5,466 nt of DNA, from contig JAPLUJ010000244.1 in NCBI GenBank assembly GCA_026397695.1, positions 1-5,466 on the forward strand, in the 5' to 3' direction. Positions 1 through 5,466 of this stretch are shown piece after piece. Below the pieces are notes generated by a model. That model had not been told where the DNA came from. It did not search any database and saw nothing but the letters and a program-made list of their open reading frames with translations. Origin of the DNA: Verrucomicrobiota bacterium (GTDB lineage: Bacteria; Verrucomicrobiota; Verrucomicrobiia; Verrucomicrobiales; Akkermansiaceae). Made by a program: the position numbers and the translations under genes. Numbering within the stretch: the first letter of the stretch is position 1; the number at the start of each line of letters is the position of its first letter.

Positions 1-134
1 AAGCGGTCCACATAGGACTCACAGCCGAAAGGCATTGGTGACACTTAGGAGCAAAAGGTATCTTCACAATTTCTTTCTTGTCCACATAGGACTCACGGCC
101 GAAAGGCATTGGTGACCGCAATAGCGTATTCACC

Positions 135-162
135 CATGACTCATGACTCATGACTCATGACT
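135..162. repeat. Tandem heptamer CATGACT x4
   Basis: Four exact head-to-tail copies of CATGACT fill 135-162, inside the second interval of the 37-nt repeat array. The block is bracketed by TCACC (130-134) and GGTGA (163-167), which are inverted complements. The bases TGGTGAC at 162-168 match the 3' end of the 37-nt repeat and abut its third copy. A low-complexity tandem block is unlike a phage-derived CRISPR spacer. Slippage at the heptamer would explain why this interval is longer than the other two. Confidence 0.9.
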
Positions 163-209
163 GGTGACGTCCACATAGGACTCACAGCCGAAAGGCATTG
201 GTGACCAGA

Positions 210-228
210 CACGGGCGAGCCGCCCGTG
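210..228. repeat. Perfect palindrome in the third array interval
   Basis: CACGGGCG (210-217) and CGCCCGTG (221-228) are exact inverted complements around a 3-nt AGC loop, giving an 8-bp GC-rich stem. The sequence lies within the 36-nt interval between the third and fourth 37-nt repeats. It resembles short REP-like intergenic palindromes more than an acquired spacer. A CCCCTCTTGTTT stretch follows, with too few consecutive T residues for a clear terminator. Confidence 0.75.
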
Positions 229-290
229 CCCCTCTTGTTTGGTCCACATAGGACTCACAGCCGAAAGGCATTGGTGACGGGGGTTGTGAA

Positions 291-312
291 GAACGGGTTG
301 GGAAACCCGTTC
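291..312. repeat. AACGGGTT-type hairpin, copy 1
   Basis: GAACGGGT (291-298) pairs exactly with ACCCGTTC (305-312) across a 6-nt loop. A second, near-identical hairpin lies 25 nt downstream. Two close copies in the non-coding region before xseA suggest a dispersed palindromic repeat family rather than a gene-specific operator. Confidence 0.75.
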
Positions 313-337
313 CCTGGAGTTTGGCCCCGATTTTTTT

Positions 338-357
338 AACGGGTTGGAAAACCCGTT
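338..357. repeat. AACGGGTT-type hairpin, copy 2
   Basis: AACGGGTT (338-345) pairs exactly with AACCCGTT (350-357) around a GGAA loop. Seven T residues (331-337) precede it directly. Read on the minus strand, the hairpin is followed by seven A residues on the sense-strand equivalent, so it is not a U-tract terminator in that direction. On the plus strand the T-run is on the wrong side. It is best regarded as the second copy of the repeat at 291-312. Confidence 0.75.
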
Positions 358-420
358 CCCCGATGATCACTCTGTCGGATTTCCTTCTCGTAAAATCCGC
401 GCGCGCTGCCAGCGTGGGGC

Positions 421-951
421 ATGGATTTGTTTTCCCAAGCGAAACCCGTGGCGGACAAGGCGTTATCGGTGACGCAGCTTTTGCGGCGGATGAAAAACCT
501 GCTAGAGTCGCAGGTGGGCGAGGTGTGGGTGGAAGGCGAGGTTTCCAACCTGAAGAAACAGGGCAGCGGGCACTGGTATTTCTCACTCAAGGACGAGGGG
601 GCGCAAATCCAGTGTGCGATGTTCGGGGCGCGCAAGCGTCCGGGTGCGGAAGCACTGCAGGACGGCGCGAAGGTGCGCGTGTTCGCGGAGGCCAGTGTGT
701 ATGAGGCGCGCGGACAGTTGCAGATCATCGTGCAAAAGGCCGAGCGCGCGGGGACCGGTGACTTGCAGGCGCGCTTCGAGGCGTTGAAACGCAAACTGCA
801 GGCCGAAGGATTGTTCGACGCTGGCCGCAAGCAGCCAATCCCCGGGTTTCCCACCGTGATTGGCATCATCACCTCCGCATCTGGCGCGGCACTGCAGGAT
901 ATCCTCAACGTTCTAACACGCCGCGCGCCGGGGGTCCAACCGGTGCTCTGA
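421..951 (+). CDS. xseA: Exodeoxyribonuclease VII large subunit, N-terminal fragment (frameshifted)
   Basis: XseA and XseB form exonuclease VII, a cytoplasmic enzyme that degrades single-stranded DNA to oligonucleotides from both ends. This 176-residue piece carries the N-terminal OB-fold (about residues 15-110, including [20 protein letters not shown]) and the start of the catalytic domain ([19 protein letters not shown], about 147-165). The Asp at residue 160 corresponds to a conserved active-site Asp of the family. The start at 421 fits the usual beginning of the family; the only SD-like sequence, GGGG at 416-419, is too close to be convincing. The frame hits TGA at 949-951 just after GVQPVL, where homologues continue YPxxVQGxxA. 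The rest of the protein follows in another frame (about 947-1735), so this is a disrupted gene or an assembly error. No xseB is in the window. Confidence 0.85.
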   Translation: MDLFSQAKPVADKALSVTQLLRRMKNLLESQVGEVWVEGEVSNLKKQGSGHWYFSLKDEGAQIQCAMFGARKRPGAEALQDGAKVRVFAEASVYEARGQLQIIVQKAERAGTGDLQARFEALKRKLQAEGLFDAGRKQPIPGFPTVIGIITSASGAALQDILNVLTRRAPGVQPVL

Positions 952-994
952 AAAACTGGGCCGTCCCGAGGCGTTCGGCTATCCGCGCTGCGAC

Positions 995-1735
995 GTGCTC
1001 ATCGTCGGCCGCGGCGGCGGCTCGATCGAGGATTTGTGGAATTTCAACGAAGAGGTCGTCGCCCGCGCGATCGCCGCCTGCCCCATCCCCATCATCTCGG
1101 CCGTCGGCCATGAGATTGATTTCACCATCGCCGACTTCGTCGCGGACCTGCGGGCACCTACTCCCAGCGCGGCGGCGGAACTGGCCGTGGCCGATGGCGC
1201 AGAGTTGTTAGCCAGACTGGCGCAATGGCGCCGCCGTCTCGGGCGCCTGACCCGCGAGCGACTGATGCGGGCGCGCCTGGCCATGGATGCGCTCAAACGC
1301 GGCGTGCTGCAACGCGATGGCGCAAAATTGTTACGGGAACCGGTGATGCGGCTCGACACCGCACGCGACAGGCTCGCCCAAACCCTGCGGACGGTGATGG
1401 ACGCTGCGGCCGTTAGATTGAACGAGGCGCGGGCCGGACACCGCGCGCAACATCCGGCGCGGGTGCTCGACCGACGCATGGAATCTCTCATCAACCTGCG
1501 GCGGCGGCTGGAGCGGGCCGCCACCGACCCCATCGACCGACACCACGAACGCCTCGGCCGCCTGCACGGCTTGGTGCGTGCACTCGGCCCGGAGTCCGCC
1601 TTCCAGCGCGGGTTTTCCATCACCCTGGACGGGGACGGCAAGGCGCTGAGATCGTCTATCGGAATCAAACCAGGTGATCTCCTGCGGACCAAATTCATCG
1701 ATGGCGTAACCACCAGCCGGGTGGTTGACGGGTGA
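995..1735 (+). CDS. xseA: Exodeoxyribonuclease VII large subunit, C-terminal fragment
   Basis: This is the remainder of XseA in a different frame. The frame is open from about 947 (reading [20 protein letters not shown]), and the first usable start is GTG at 995, which in the intact gene is an internal Val. It contains [17 protein letters not shown] (residues 4-20), [20 protein letters not shown] (residues 35-54), a long Arg/Leu-rich helical region typical of the coiled-coil arm, and the C-terminal signature ([16 protein letters not shown], then GDLL). The conserved Arg of GRGGG and the His and Asp of GHEID are here, while the matching upstream Asp is in the other fragment. About 18 residues seem to be missing between the two pieces. 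Independent translation from 995 would give a protein without the OB-fold or the first catalytic Asp, so function is unlikely. The identity is secure; the gene is probably a pseudogene. Confidence 0.8.
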   Translation: MLIVGRGGGSIEDLWNFNEEVVARAIAACPIPIISAVGHEIDFTIADFVADLRAPTPSAAAELAVADGAELLARLAQWRRRLGRLTRERLMRARLAMDALKRGVLQRDGAKLLREPVMRLDTARDRLAQTLRTVMDAAAVRLNEARAGHRAQHPARVLDRRMESLINLRRRLERAATDPIDRHHERLGRLHGLVRALGPESAFQRGFSITLDGDGKALRSSIGIKPGDLLRTKFIDGVTTSRVVDG

Positions 1736-1755
1736 ACCTTGAAAGGAAAACAGGA

Positions 1756-1893
1756 AACCACGAAACGCACGAAAAACCAAGAAAAACCACGAAAACCAAC
1801 GAGTTTTGGATATTCATACCCTCATCCATCAGGTGCATGGGCAGACTGTCACAATTCCCTCTTGTTTCGTGCCTTTTCGTGATTTTCGTGGTT
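1756..1893. repeat. Imperfect inverted repeat of CACGAAA units
   Basis: The left arm (1756-1787, starting AACCACGAAA) and the right arm (1862-1893, ending TTTCGTGGTT) are inverted complements with a few mismatches. A further AACCACGAAAACC copy lies at 1785-1797. About 74 nt lie between the arms. The left arm is A-rich with regularly spaced CACGAAA motifs and the right arm is the mirror. It fills most of the gap between xseA and the stress-protein gene. I see no ORF with family features inside it. Such arrays occur as dispersed intergenic elements in Verrucomicrobiota- and Planctomycetota-like genomes; that attribution is from general knowledge. A role as a bidirectional terminator is possible but there is no clean stem with a U-tract. 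Confidence 0.75.
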
Positions 1894-1966
1894 CGCATTC
1901 CCGCATCCAGGTTCATCGCATTGCGGGCTTGCACCCGGTGGGGAGATGTGTTGTATTGTGATTGTT

Positions 1967-2419
1967 ATGAAAACCATCGTTGTTGCAATAGATTTTTCAA
2001 ACGCCACCCCGGGGGTGCTGAAAATGGCCACCGAACTGGCAACAGCCTTCGGTGCGCAGTTGCGTTTGTTCCACGTCGTCGAACCAGAGCCCAGCTACAC
2101 CGCCTACGGATTCACGCCCGATGAGTTTCCGGCGCTCCATGCGTATCAGGATGAAGCGAAACGCCGGGCCGTCACCCAACTCGATGAACTGCTCGCCAAG
2201 GTGCAAGCCGAGCTGCCGGACGCGACCTGTCAGATTGAGGAGGGCAGCCCGCTCCACGCGTTGCTGGATTACGTGAAGGCAAGCGGCGCGGATTTCGTGG
2301 TGTTAGGTTCGCACGGTCACGGCGTCATTGCTTCCCTGTTGCTCGGCAGCGTGGCCGAGGGCATGGTGCGCAAGGCGACCGTACCTACGCTCATTGTGCC
2401 CGCGTCGGCCGCCACCTGA
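1967..2419 (+). CDS. Universal stress protein, UspA family (ATP-binding type)
   Basis: This is a small soluble cytoplasmic protein of 150 residues, the usual size for a single Usp domain. It opens MKTIVVAIDFSNATPGVL, the first strand and the conserved Asp of the Usp fold, and ends with GSHGHGVIASLLLGSVAEGM. The latter matches the ATP-binding pattern G-2X-G-9X-G-S, followed by VRKATVPTLIVP, the typical final strand. Family members act in stress survival, often as nucleotide-binding regulators; the target here is unknown. I chose ATG 1967 because it matches the family N-terminus. ATG 1946, in the same frame, would add MCCIVIV and abuts its only purine-rich stretch (GGGGAG, 1940-1945), so it is less likely. 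No SD precedes 1967. The antiporter gene lies 133 nt downstream on the same strand. Usp proteins are known to associate with ion transporters, so a functional pairing is plausible but inferred. Confidence 0.9.
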   Translation: MKTIVVAIDFSNATPGVLKMATELATAFGAQLRLFHVVEPEPSYTAYGFTPDEFPALHAYQDEAKRRAVTQLDELLAKVQAELPDATCQIEEGSPLHALLDYVKASGADFVVLGSHGHGVIASLLLGSVAEGMVRKATVPTLIVPASAAT

Positions 2420-2422
2420 TAG

Positions 2423-2455
2423 GATGGCCGCTTTCACGCGCTCGGTGCGGTCATC
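2423..2455 (+). terminator. Hairpin after the stress-protein gene, possible terminator
   Basis: GATGGCCGC (2423-2431) pairs with GCGGTCATC (2447-2455) over nine base pairs, one of them G-U, with a 15-nt loop. It begins 3 nt after the stop codon. The sequence downstream (GCCAATCTAAGTTTCTC) has no run of T residues, so it is at best a weak or factor-assisted terminator, or a processing hairpin between the two genes. Confidence 0.35.
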
Positions 2456-2552
2456 GCCAATCTAAGTTTCTCATTATTATTATGGGCGGGCCGTCGCGAT
2501 CCGGGATTTTTTATGCTTTGCGCTGCGCCGGTTTCGCGGAAAACTCACGGCG

Positions 2553-4292
2553 ATGCACTGCGGGTGGATGTTTCTAGCAGACGGAGTGGCGAACATCTCG
2601 CCGCTGTTCGCCTTGTTGACTCTGGTTCTGGTGCTGGCGGTGTTGATTTCGCTGGTTCTGGTCAAGTTCAAGCAGAGCCTGCTCGTGGGCTATTTGTTGA
2701 GCGGCGTGCTCATCGGCAACGTCGGGTTGCTGTGGCTCACCGGCACCGATCGGGGCGACCCGGTGATTTCCGATCTTGCCGCCATCGGAGTGGTGTTGCT
2801 GATGTTCACACTGGGAGTGGAGTTTTCACTGGCAGAACTCAGGCACCTGTGGCGGATCGCCCTGATCGGAGGATGTTGCCAGGTTGGAATCACCTTCGTC
2901 ATCGTTGGCGGGGTGGCTGCGGTATTGGGCTATCCCGTCGCGGATAGAATTGTTCTGAGTATCGCCGTCGCGCTCAGTTCGACGGCGGTCGCGATGAAAT
3001 CATTCCAGGATCTCGGCCAGCAGAACAATCCCGGTGCCCGTGCCAGTCTCGGCATCGCATTGTTCCAGGACATCCTGGTGATTCTGGTGTTCCTGGTGCT
3101 GCCCGCTCTCTATCAAGAAGGCGGCGGCGTGGGCTGGCGGATCGGCATTTCCATGGTGAAAGGCGTGCTCTTTCTGGCAGGTGCCTGGCTGCTTGGTCTG
3201 TATGGCATCACGCCGCTGTTGCACGCGGTCGCACGCACGCGCAGCCGCGAGCTTTTCACCCTGACCGTGATCGGCCTCTGCGCGGGGATCGCGTTCGCCG
3301 GCGGGGCGCTCGATTTGTCGCTGGCCCTCGGGGCCTTCGCTGCGGGATTGGTGGTGAGCGAGTCGATCTACAGCCACCGTATTCTATCAGACATTCTGCC
3401 TTTCAAGGATTTGTTCCTGGCGATTTTCTTCGTCTCGGTGGGCCTGTTGATTGATTTGTCGGTGGTGGTTGCCGAGTGGCCCCGTGTGCTGTTAGGGAGT
3501 GGAGTCATTCTGGCATTGAAGGGCACCATCGTGTTCGGGGTGTTGAAATGCCTCAAACTTCCCGGACGTGCGGCGATGCTTGCGACCGCAAGTCTTGCCA
3601 GCACGGGTGAATTTTCGTTGGTGCTAATAGGCAAGGCGGGTGGCTACCGGCCGTTTGATCCGGGCACCGAGCAGATGCTGCTGGTATGCACGGCGGTGAC
3701 GATGGCGGCGGTGCCGTCGTTGATGCGGGGGGCGGTGCCGTTCGCCAAATGGCTGGAGGGCAAGGGCATTCTGGCGGCGCATCGGGCACCTCCGGTGTCG
3801 ATGGCTCCGACACAGGTGATCAAGGAAATCCGTGATCACGCGATCATCTGCGGCTACGGCCCGGTCGGACGGGCGCTCAATGAAGCGCTGAAACGCTGCG
3901 GTGTGGCCACCCTGGTGCTGGAGTTGAACTCGGATACGGTTAGAATTCTGAAGCAAGCGGGGCAGCCGGTGTTGTTTGCGGATGCGACGCACCCGGAAGC
4001 GCTGGATCTAGCAGGCATCGCGCGGGCGCGCCTGGTGGCGTTCACGTTTCCGGCGGTCAATGCCACCTGCGCCGCCGTGCCCTTGGTGCGCGAACGCAAC
4101 CCGGGTATCTATATTTTCGGACGCGCCAAATATCCCAACGAGGTCACGCGCCTGCGCCAACTCGACGTGCAGGTCATCCACGACGAGCGGGAAAGCGCGC
4201 TGGCCATGGTGCGTGCCGCGATTTCCTCCTATGAACGCACCGACATCGATGCCGAGCAAGTGGTGCGCGAAACGATGGAGGAAGGGATCTGA
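2553..4292 (+). CDS. CPA2-family (Kef-type) monovalent cation:proton antiporter with TrkA-N domain
   Basis: This inner-membrane transporter exchanges K+ or Na+ for H+. Residues about 15-400 form a dozen or so hydrophobic segments of the Na_H_Exchanger fold. Visible family signatures are SLLVGYLLSGVLIG near the N-terminus, LLMFTLGVEFSL, LFQDILVILV with the conserved Asp at residue 173, LALGAFAAGLVVSES (257-271) and FFVSVGLLIDL. After a linker, a cytosolic TrkA-N/RCK domain starts at about residue 429 (HAIICGYGPVGRAL), with the Rossmann GYGPVG at 434-439 for NAD(H). The total of 579 residues is near KefB, KefC and YbaL. No separate TrkA-C domain is evident; a charged tail ends the protein. No KefF/KefG-type subunit is in the window, so glutathione gating cannot be claimed. 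ATG 2568 (MFLADGVANIS) is an alternative start, preceded by GGGTGG. The ion specificity is undetermined. Confidence 0.88.
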   Translation: MHCGWMFLADGVANISPLFALLTLVLVLAVLISLVLVKFKQSLLVGYLLSGVLIGNVGLLWLTGTDRGDPVISDLAAIGVVLLMFTLGVEFSLAELRHLWRIALIGGCCQVGITFVIVGGVAAVLGYPVADRIVLSIAVALSSTAVAMKSFQDLGQQNNPGARASLGIALFQDILVILVFLVLPALYQEGGGVGWRIGISMVKGVLFLAGAWLLGLYGITPLLHAVARTRSRELFTLTVIGLCAGIAFAGGALDLSLALGAFAAGLVVSESIYSHRILSDILPFKDLFLAIFFVSVGLLIDLSVVVAEWPRVLLGSGVILALKGTIVFGVLKCLKLPGRAAMLATASLASTGEFSLVLIGKAGGYRPFDPGTEQMLLVCTAVTMAAVPSLMRGAVPFAKWLEGKGILAAHRAPPVSMAPTQVIKEIRDHAIICGYGPVGRALNEALKRCGVATLVLELNSDTVRILKQAGQPVLFADATHPEALDLAGIARARLVAFTFPAVNATCAAVPLVRERNPGIYIFGRAKYPNEVTRLRQLDVQVIHDERESALAMVRAAISSYERTDIDAEQVVRETMEEGI

Positions 4293-4404
4293 GGCGGTTT
4301 TTCCAATCATATTATAGATGTCCAGCCCCATATCCACCAGCTCGGGAAATAGCTCAGAATGGCAGCAAATTGATCAATGTCTGTTTCATTAGAATTCCTT
4401 TGCG

Positions 4405-4477
4405 ATTAAGGTAGGGACGTCGGTTGTCCGACGCCCCCCTCGCAGATCCCGGCGTGCGGAATTACCGCACCGGGCTC
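4405..4477 (-). ncRNA. Group II intron domains V and VI
   Basis: Domain V spans 4445-4477. On the minus strand it starts GAGCCCGG and ends CCGGGATC, with an upper stem TGCGG/CCGCA and a two-base CG bulge. The AGC at its second to fourth bases is the catalytic triad. Domain VI (about 4410-4441) has CGTCGG/CCGACG around an ACAA loop, extended by a run of G residues paired to TCCC and T. A single unpaired A at 4412 fits the branch-point adenosine that forms the lariat. In the lower stem of domain V the triad G faces A (GATC end) rather than the more usual U, which is a small departure from the textbook helix. Confidence 0.85.
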
Positions 4478-4536
4478 CTCAGAAAAGCGCGCATTTGGAA
4501 CGACGATCATCATTGGGGCTGGTTGGACAGACGGTT

Positions 4537-5466
4537 TCATGCGGGGCACGGCTGGGTTTGTCGAGCGGATTTCGGCGGCGGCTTTTCGTTGACCCGGGGT
4601 TTCGGCATCTTCCAGCGCGCCCAGGCGGCCCTGAAGGTCTCCACCGTGAAGCTTTTGCGCTGGCTCCGCCGGTTGAGCCACTTGTAAACCAGTTGAACCA
4701 CCTCATAGGAGTAGGCGCTGGTCCGTTTTGAATTGCCGATTACACAGTAGTAGTTCCAGTATCCTTGCAACTTGCTCTTGAGGATGGGCAATATCTCACG
4801 GAGCGGTAGGCTCCGTGCCTTCTTGAGCCATTCCTTGAGAGCCGCTAGGCTGGCCCGGAACTTCTTGGAATTGGTTCTGCGCTTCACATTCCTGCCCTTG
4901 GGATTGCGCCGGTTCTTCGCCCAGTAGAAGTCAAAGCCAAGGAAGGTGAACTTTCCACTGCTCTCCGACTCCCATCGGTTGAATTTGACCAGCGCGCTCT
5001 TTTCGACGGCCAGTTCGAGACCGAACTTGGCGAGCCTTTCAGGCAGCTTGCGCAGGTATGCCTCGGCATCGTCCTTCCTCTCGAAGGCCACGATGCTGTC
5101 ATCCGCATAACTCCGGAACATGACACGCCCTCTGCTTTCCTTGCCTATCACCTTCTTGATCCACAGGTCTTGCACAAAGTGTAAATAGATGTTGCCTAAC
5201 AGCGGGGATATGACTCCGCCCTGGGGCGTGCCCTCGTAGGAGGGCGACCAGTGTTCCAACTCTTCCATCACTCCGGCTTTCAACCATTTGCGGATCAATC
5301 GGATCAGGCTTCGGTCGGCTATGCGTTCTTCCAGCATTTTCTCCAGCCAGTCGTGTCGAATGTGATCAAAGAACCCCTTGATGTCCGCTTCGACTATCCA
5401 GCGATAGGTGCCGCCATACAGCGCCTCGCTCAACGCCAGGGTTTCCTGGCGGGCATGGCATCCGGG
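4537..5466 (-). CDS. ltrA: Group II intron maturase/reverse transcriptase (5' end missing)
   Basis: This multifunctional intron-encoded protein promotes splicing of its host RNA and copies the intron into DNA. The frame is open to the window edge, giving 309 residues of a longer protein. It begins PGCHARQETLALSEALYGG, so the true start lies beyond 5466; an apparent TTG start at 5433 is internal. In order it shows EADIKGFFD with a catalytic Asp (codon 5383-5385), GTPQGGVISPLLGNIYLH, the YADD active site (5098-5109), FLGFDFY, and the maturase X domain (KLQGYWNYYCVIGN, then KWLNRRSQRKSFT). It stops soon after, with a basic, Pro-rich tail and no HNH endonuclease domain. Such proteins generally rely on replication-fork or single-stranded targets for priming. 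Domains V and VI follow directly, which supports it being part of a complete intron. The gene symbol is the generic family name. Confidence 0.92.
   Translation of the reverse strand, partial: PGCHARQETLALSEALYGGTYRWIVEADIKGFFDHIRHDWLEKMLEERIADRSLIRLIRKWLKAGVMEELEHWSPSYEGTPQGGVISPLLGNIYLHFVQDLWIKKVIGKESRGRVMFRSYADDSIVAFERKDDAEAYLRKLPERLAKFGLELAVEKSALVKFNRWESESSGKFTFLGFDFYWAKNRRNPKGRNVKRRTNSKKFRASLAALKEWLKKARSLPLREILPILKSKLQGYWNYYCVIGNSKRTSAYSYEVVQLVYKWLNRRSQRKSFTVETFRAAWARWKMPKPRVNEKPPPKSARQTQPCPA

Larger units (their letters stand above)
6..278. repeat. CRISPR-like array of four 37-nt direct repeats
   Basis: Four copies of a 37-nt unit lie at 6-42, 80-116, 169-205 and 242-278. Each begins GTCCACATAGGACTCAC and ends GAAAGGCATTGGTGAC. 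Three copies are identical; the second has one substitution (A to G, base 97). The intervals are 37, 52 and 36 nt. Repeat length and conservation resemble a CRISPR array. Against this, the intervals are uneven, two of them contain simple repeats or a palindrome, and no cas gene is in view. Each unit can be drawn as two adjacent hairpins: GTCC/GGAC around ACATA (unit bases 1-13), then TCAC/GTGA and GCC/GGC capped by GAAA (unit bases 14-36). The array may extend beyond base 1. It could be a small CRISPR array without nearby cas genes, a dispersed intergenic repeat, or a structured RNA repeat. The repeat itself is certain; its identity is not. Confidence 0.9.
4405..5466 (-). mobile_element. Group II intron, 3' part (runs off the right edge)
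   Basis: On the minus strand, a maturase/reverse-transcriptase ORF is followed after about 60 nt by domain V and then domain VI, the order expected when the ORF sits in domain IV. The 3' end is placed near 4405: it lies 7 nt past the bulged A of domain VI (4412), and the last two intron bases read AT, fitting the AY rule. The 5' end, domains I-III and the N-terminal RT region lie beyond base 5466. The intron sits between the antiporter gene and whatever lies to the right, oriented against the antiporter. Its exact class is not assignable from this fragment. Absence of an endonuclease domain is common to several bacterial classes, IIC among them. Confidence 0.85.

Noticed and set aside
6..278. 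Calling the array a confirmed CRISPR locus
   Set aside because: The intervals are uneven (37, 52, 36 nt), two contain repeats, no leader is recognisable and no cas gene is present. The layout alone is not enough.
391..396. TAAAAT as a -10 promoter box for xseA
   Set aside because: It has one mismatch to TATAAT, but no acceptable -35 lies 16-18 nt upstream. A single hexamer is weak evidence.
336..908. Minus-strand ORF of 190 codons opposite the 5' part of xseA
   Set aside because: It has no recognisable domain and overlaps a well-identified gene throughout. It is a shadow of xseA.
979..1770. Long minus-strand ORF (263 codons) opposite xseA
   Set aside because: It mirrors the codons of a GC-rich real gene and reads as Arg/Ser-rich low-complexity protein with no family motif. 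xseA on the plus strand explains the region.
1946..1966. Upstream ATG 1946 as the stress-protein start
   Set aside because: It adds seven residues not typical of the family and leaves no spacing between the purine stretch and the ATG. The family N-terminus matches ATG 1967.
2513..2947. Plus-strand ORF of 144 codons overlapping the start of the antiporter
   Set aside because: It is out of frame with the antiporter, Arg/Gly-rich and without motifs. The antiporter frame has clear membrane segments over the same bases.
4406..4681. Minus-strand ORF ending with a VIPHAGICEGG-like peptide
   Set aside because: That peptide is the translation of intron domain V and VI RNA, a familiar artefact downstream of group II maturases.

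Overview
The window looks like a chromosomal stretch from a GC-rich Gram-negative bacterium. A Verrucomicrobiota-type genome is my best guess. It rests on the style of the intergenic DNA (CACGAAA-type inverted repeats, AACGGGTT hairpins, short palindromes) and on the lack of convincing Shine-Dalgarno sites before several starts. No rRNA or marker gene confirms it.

Layout. Bases 1-420 hold no gene. Four copies of a 37-nt direct repeat lie at 6-278. They are separated by 37, 52 and 36 nt, and the array may continue off the left edge. Two hairpins of another repeat family follow (291-357). Next is xseA, the exodeoxyribonuclease VII large subunit, broken into two frames (421-951 and about 947-1735) by what looks like a deletion of about 18 codons plus a frame change. 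Bases 1736-1966 carry a long imperfect inverted repeat of CACGAAA units. A universal stress protein (1967-2419) comes next, then a CPA2 (Kef-type) cation:proton antiporter with a TrkA-N domain (2553-4292). From the right edge, on the minus strand, comes the 3' two thirds of a group II intron: a maturase/reverse transcriptase without an endonuclease domain, then RNA domains V and VI, with a predicted intron end near 4405.

How it fits together. The stress protein and antiporter form a plausible stress/ion-homeostasis pair in one direction, separated by a possible hairpin. XseA would normally pair with XseB to degrade single-stranded DNA. Here its conserved catalytic residues are divided between two fragments, so it is probably inactive unless the break is an assembly error. 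No cas gene is visible, so the left-hand array is CRISPR-like only in layout. Each 37-nt unit can be drawn as two adjacent small hairpins, one capped by a GAAA tetraloop, and two of its three spacers contain repeats themselves. That array is the least explained part of the window.
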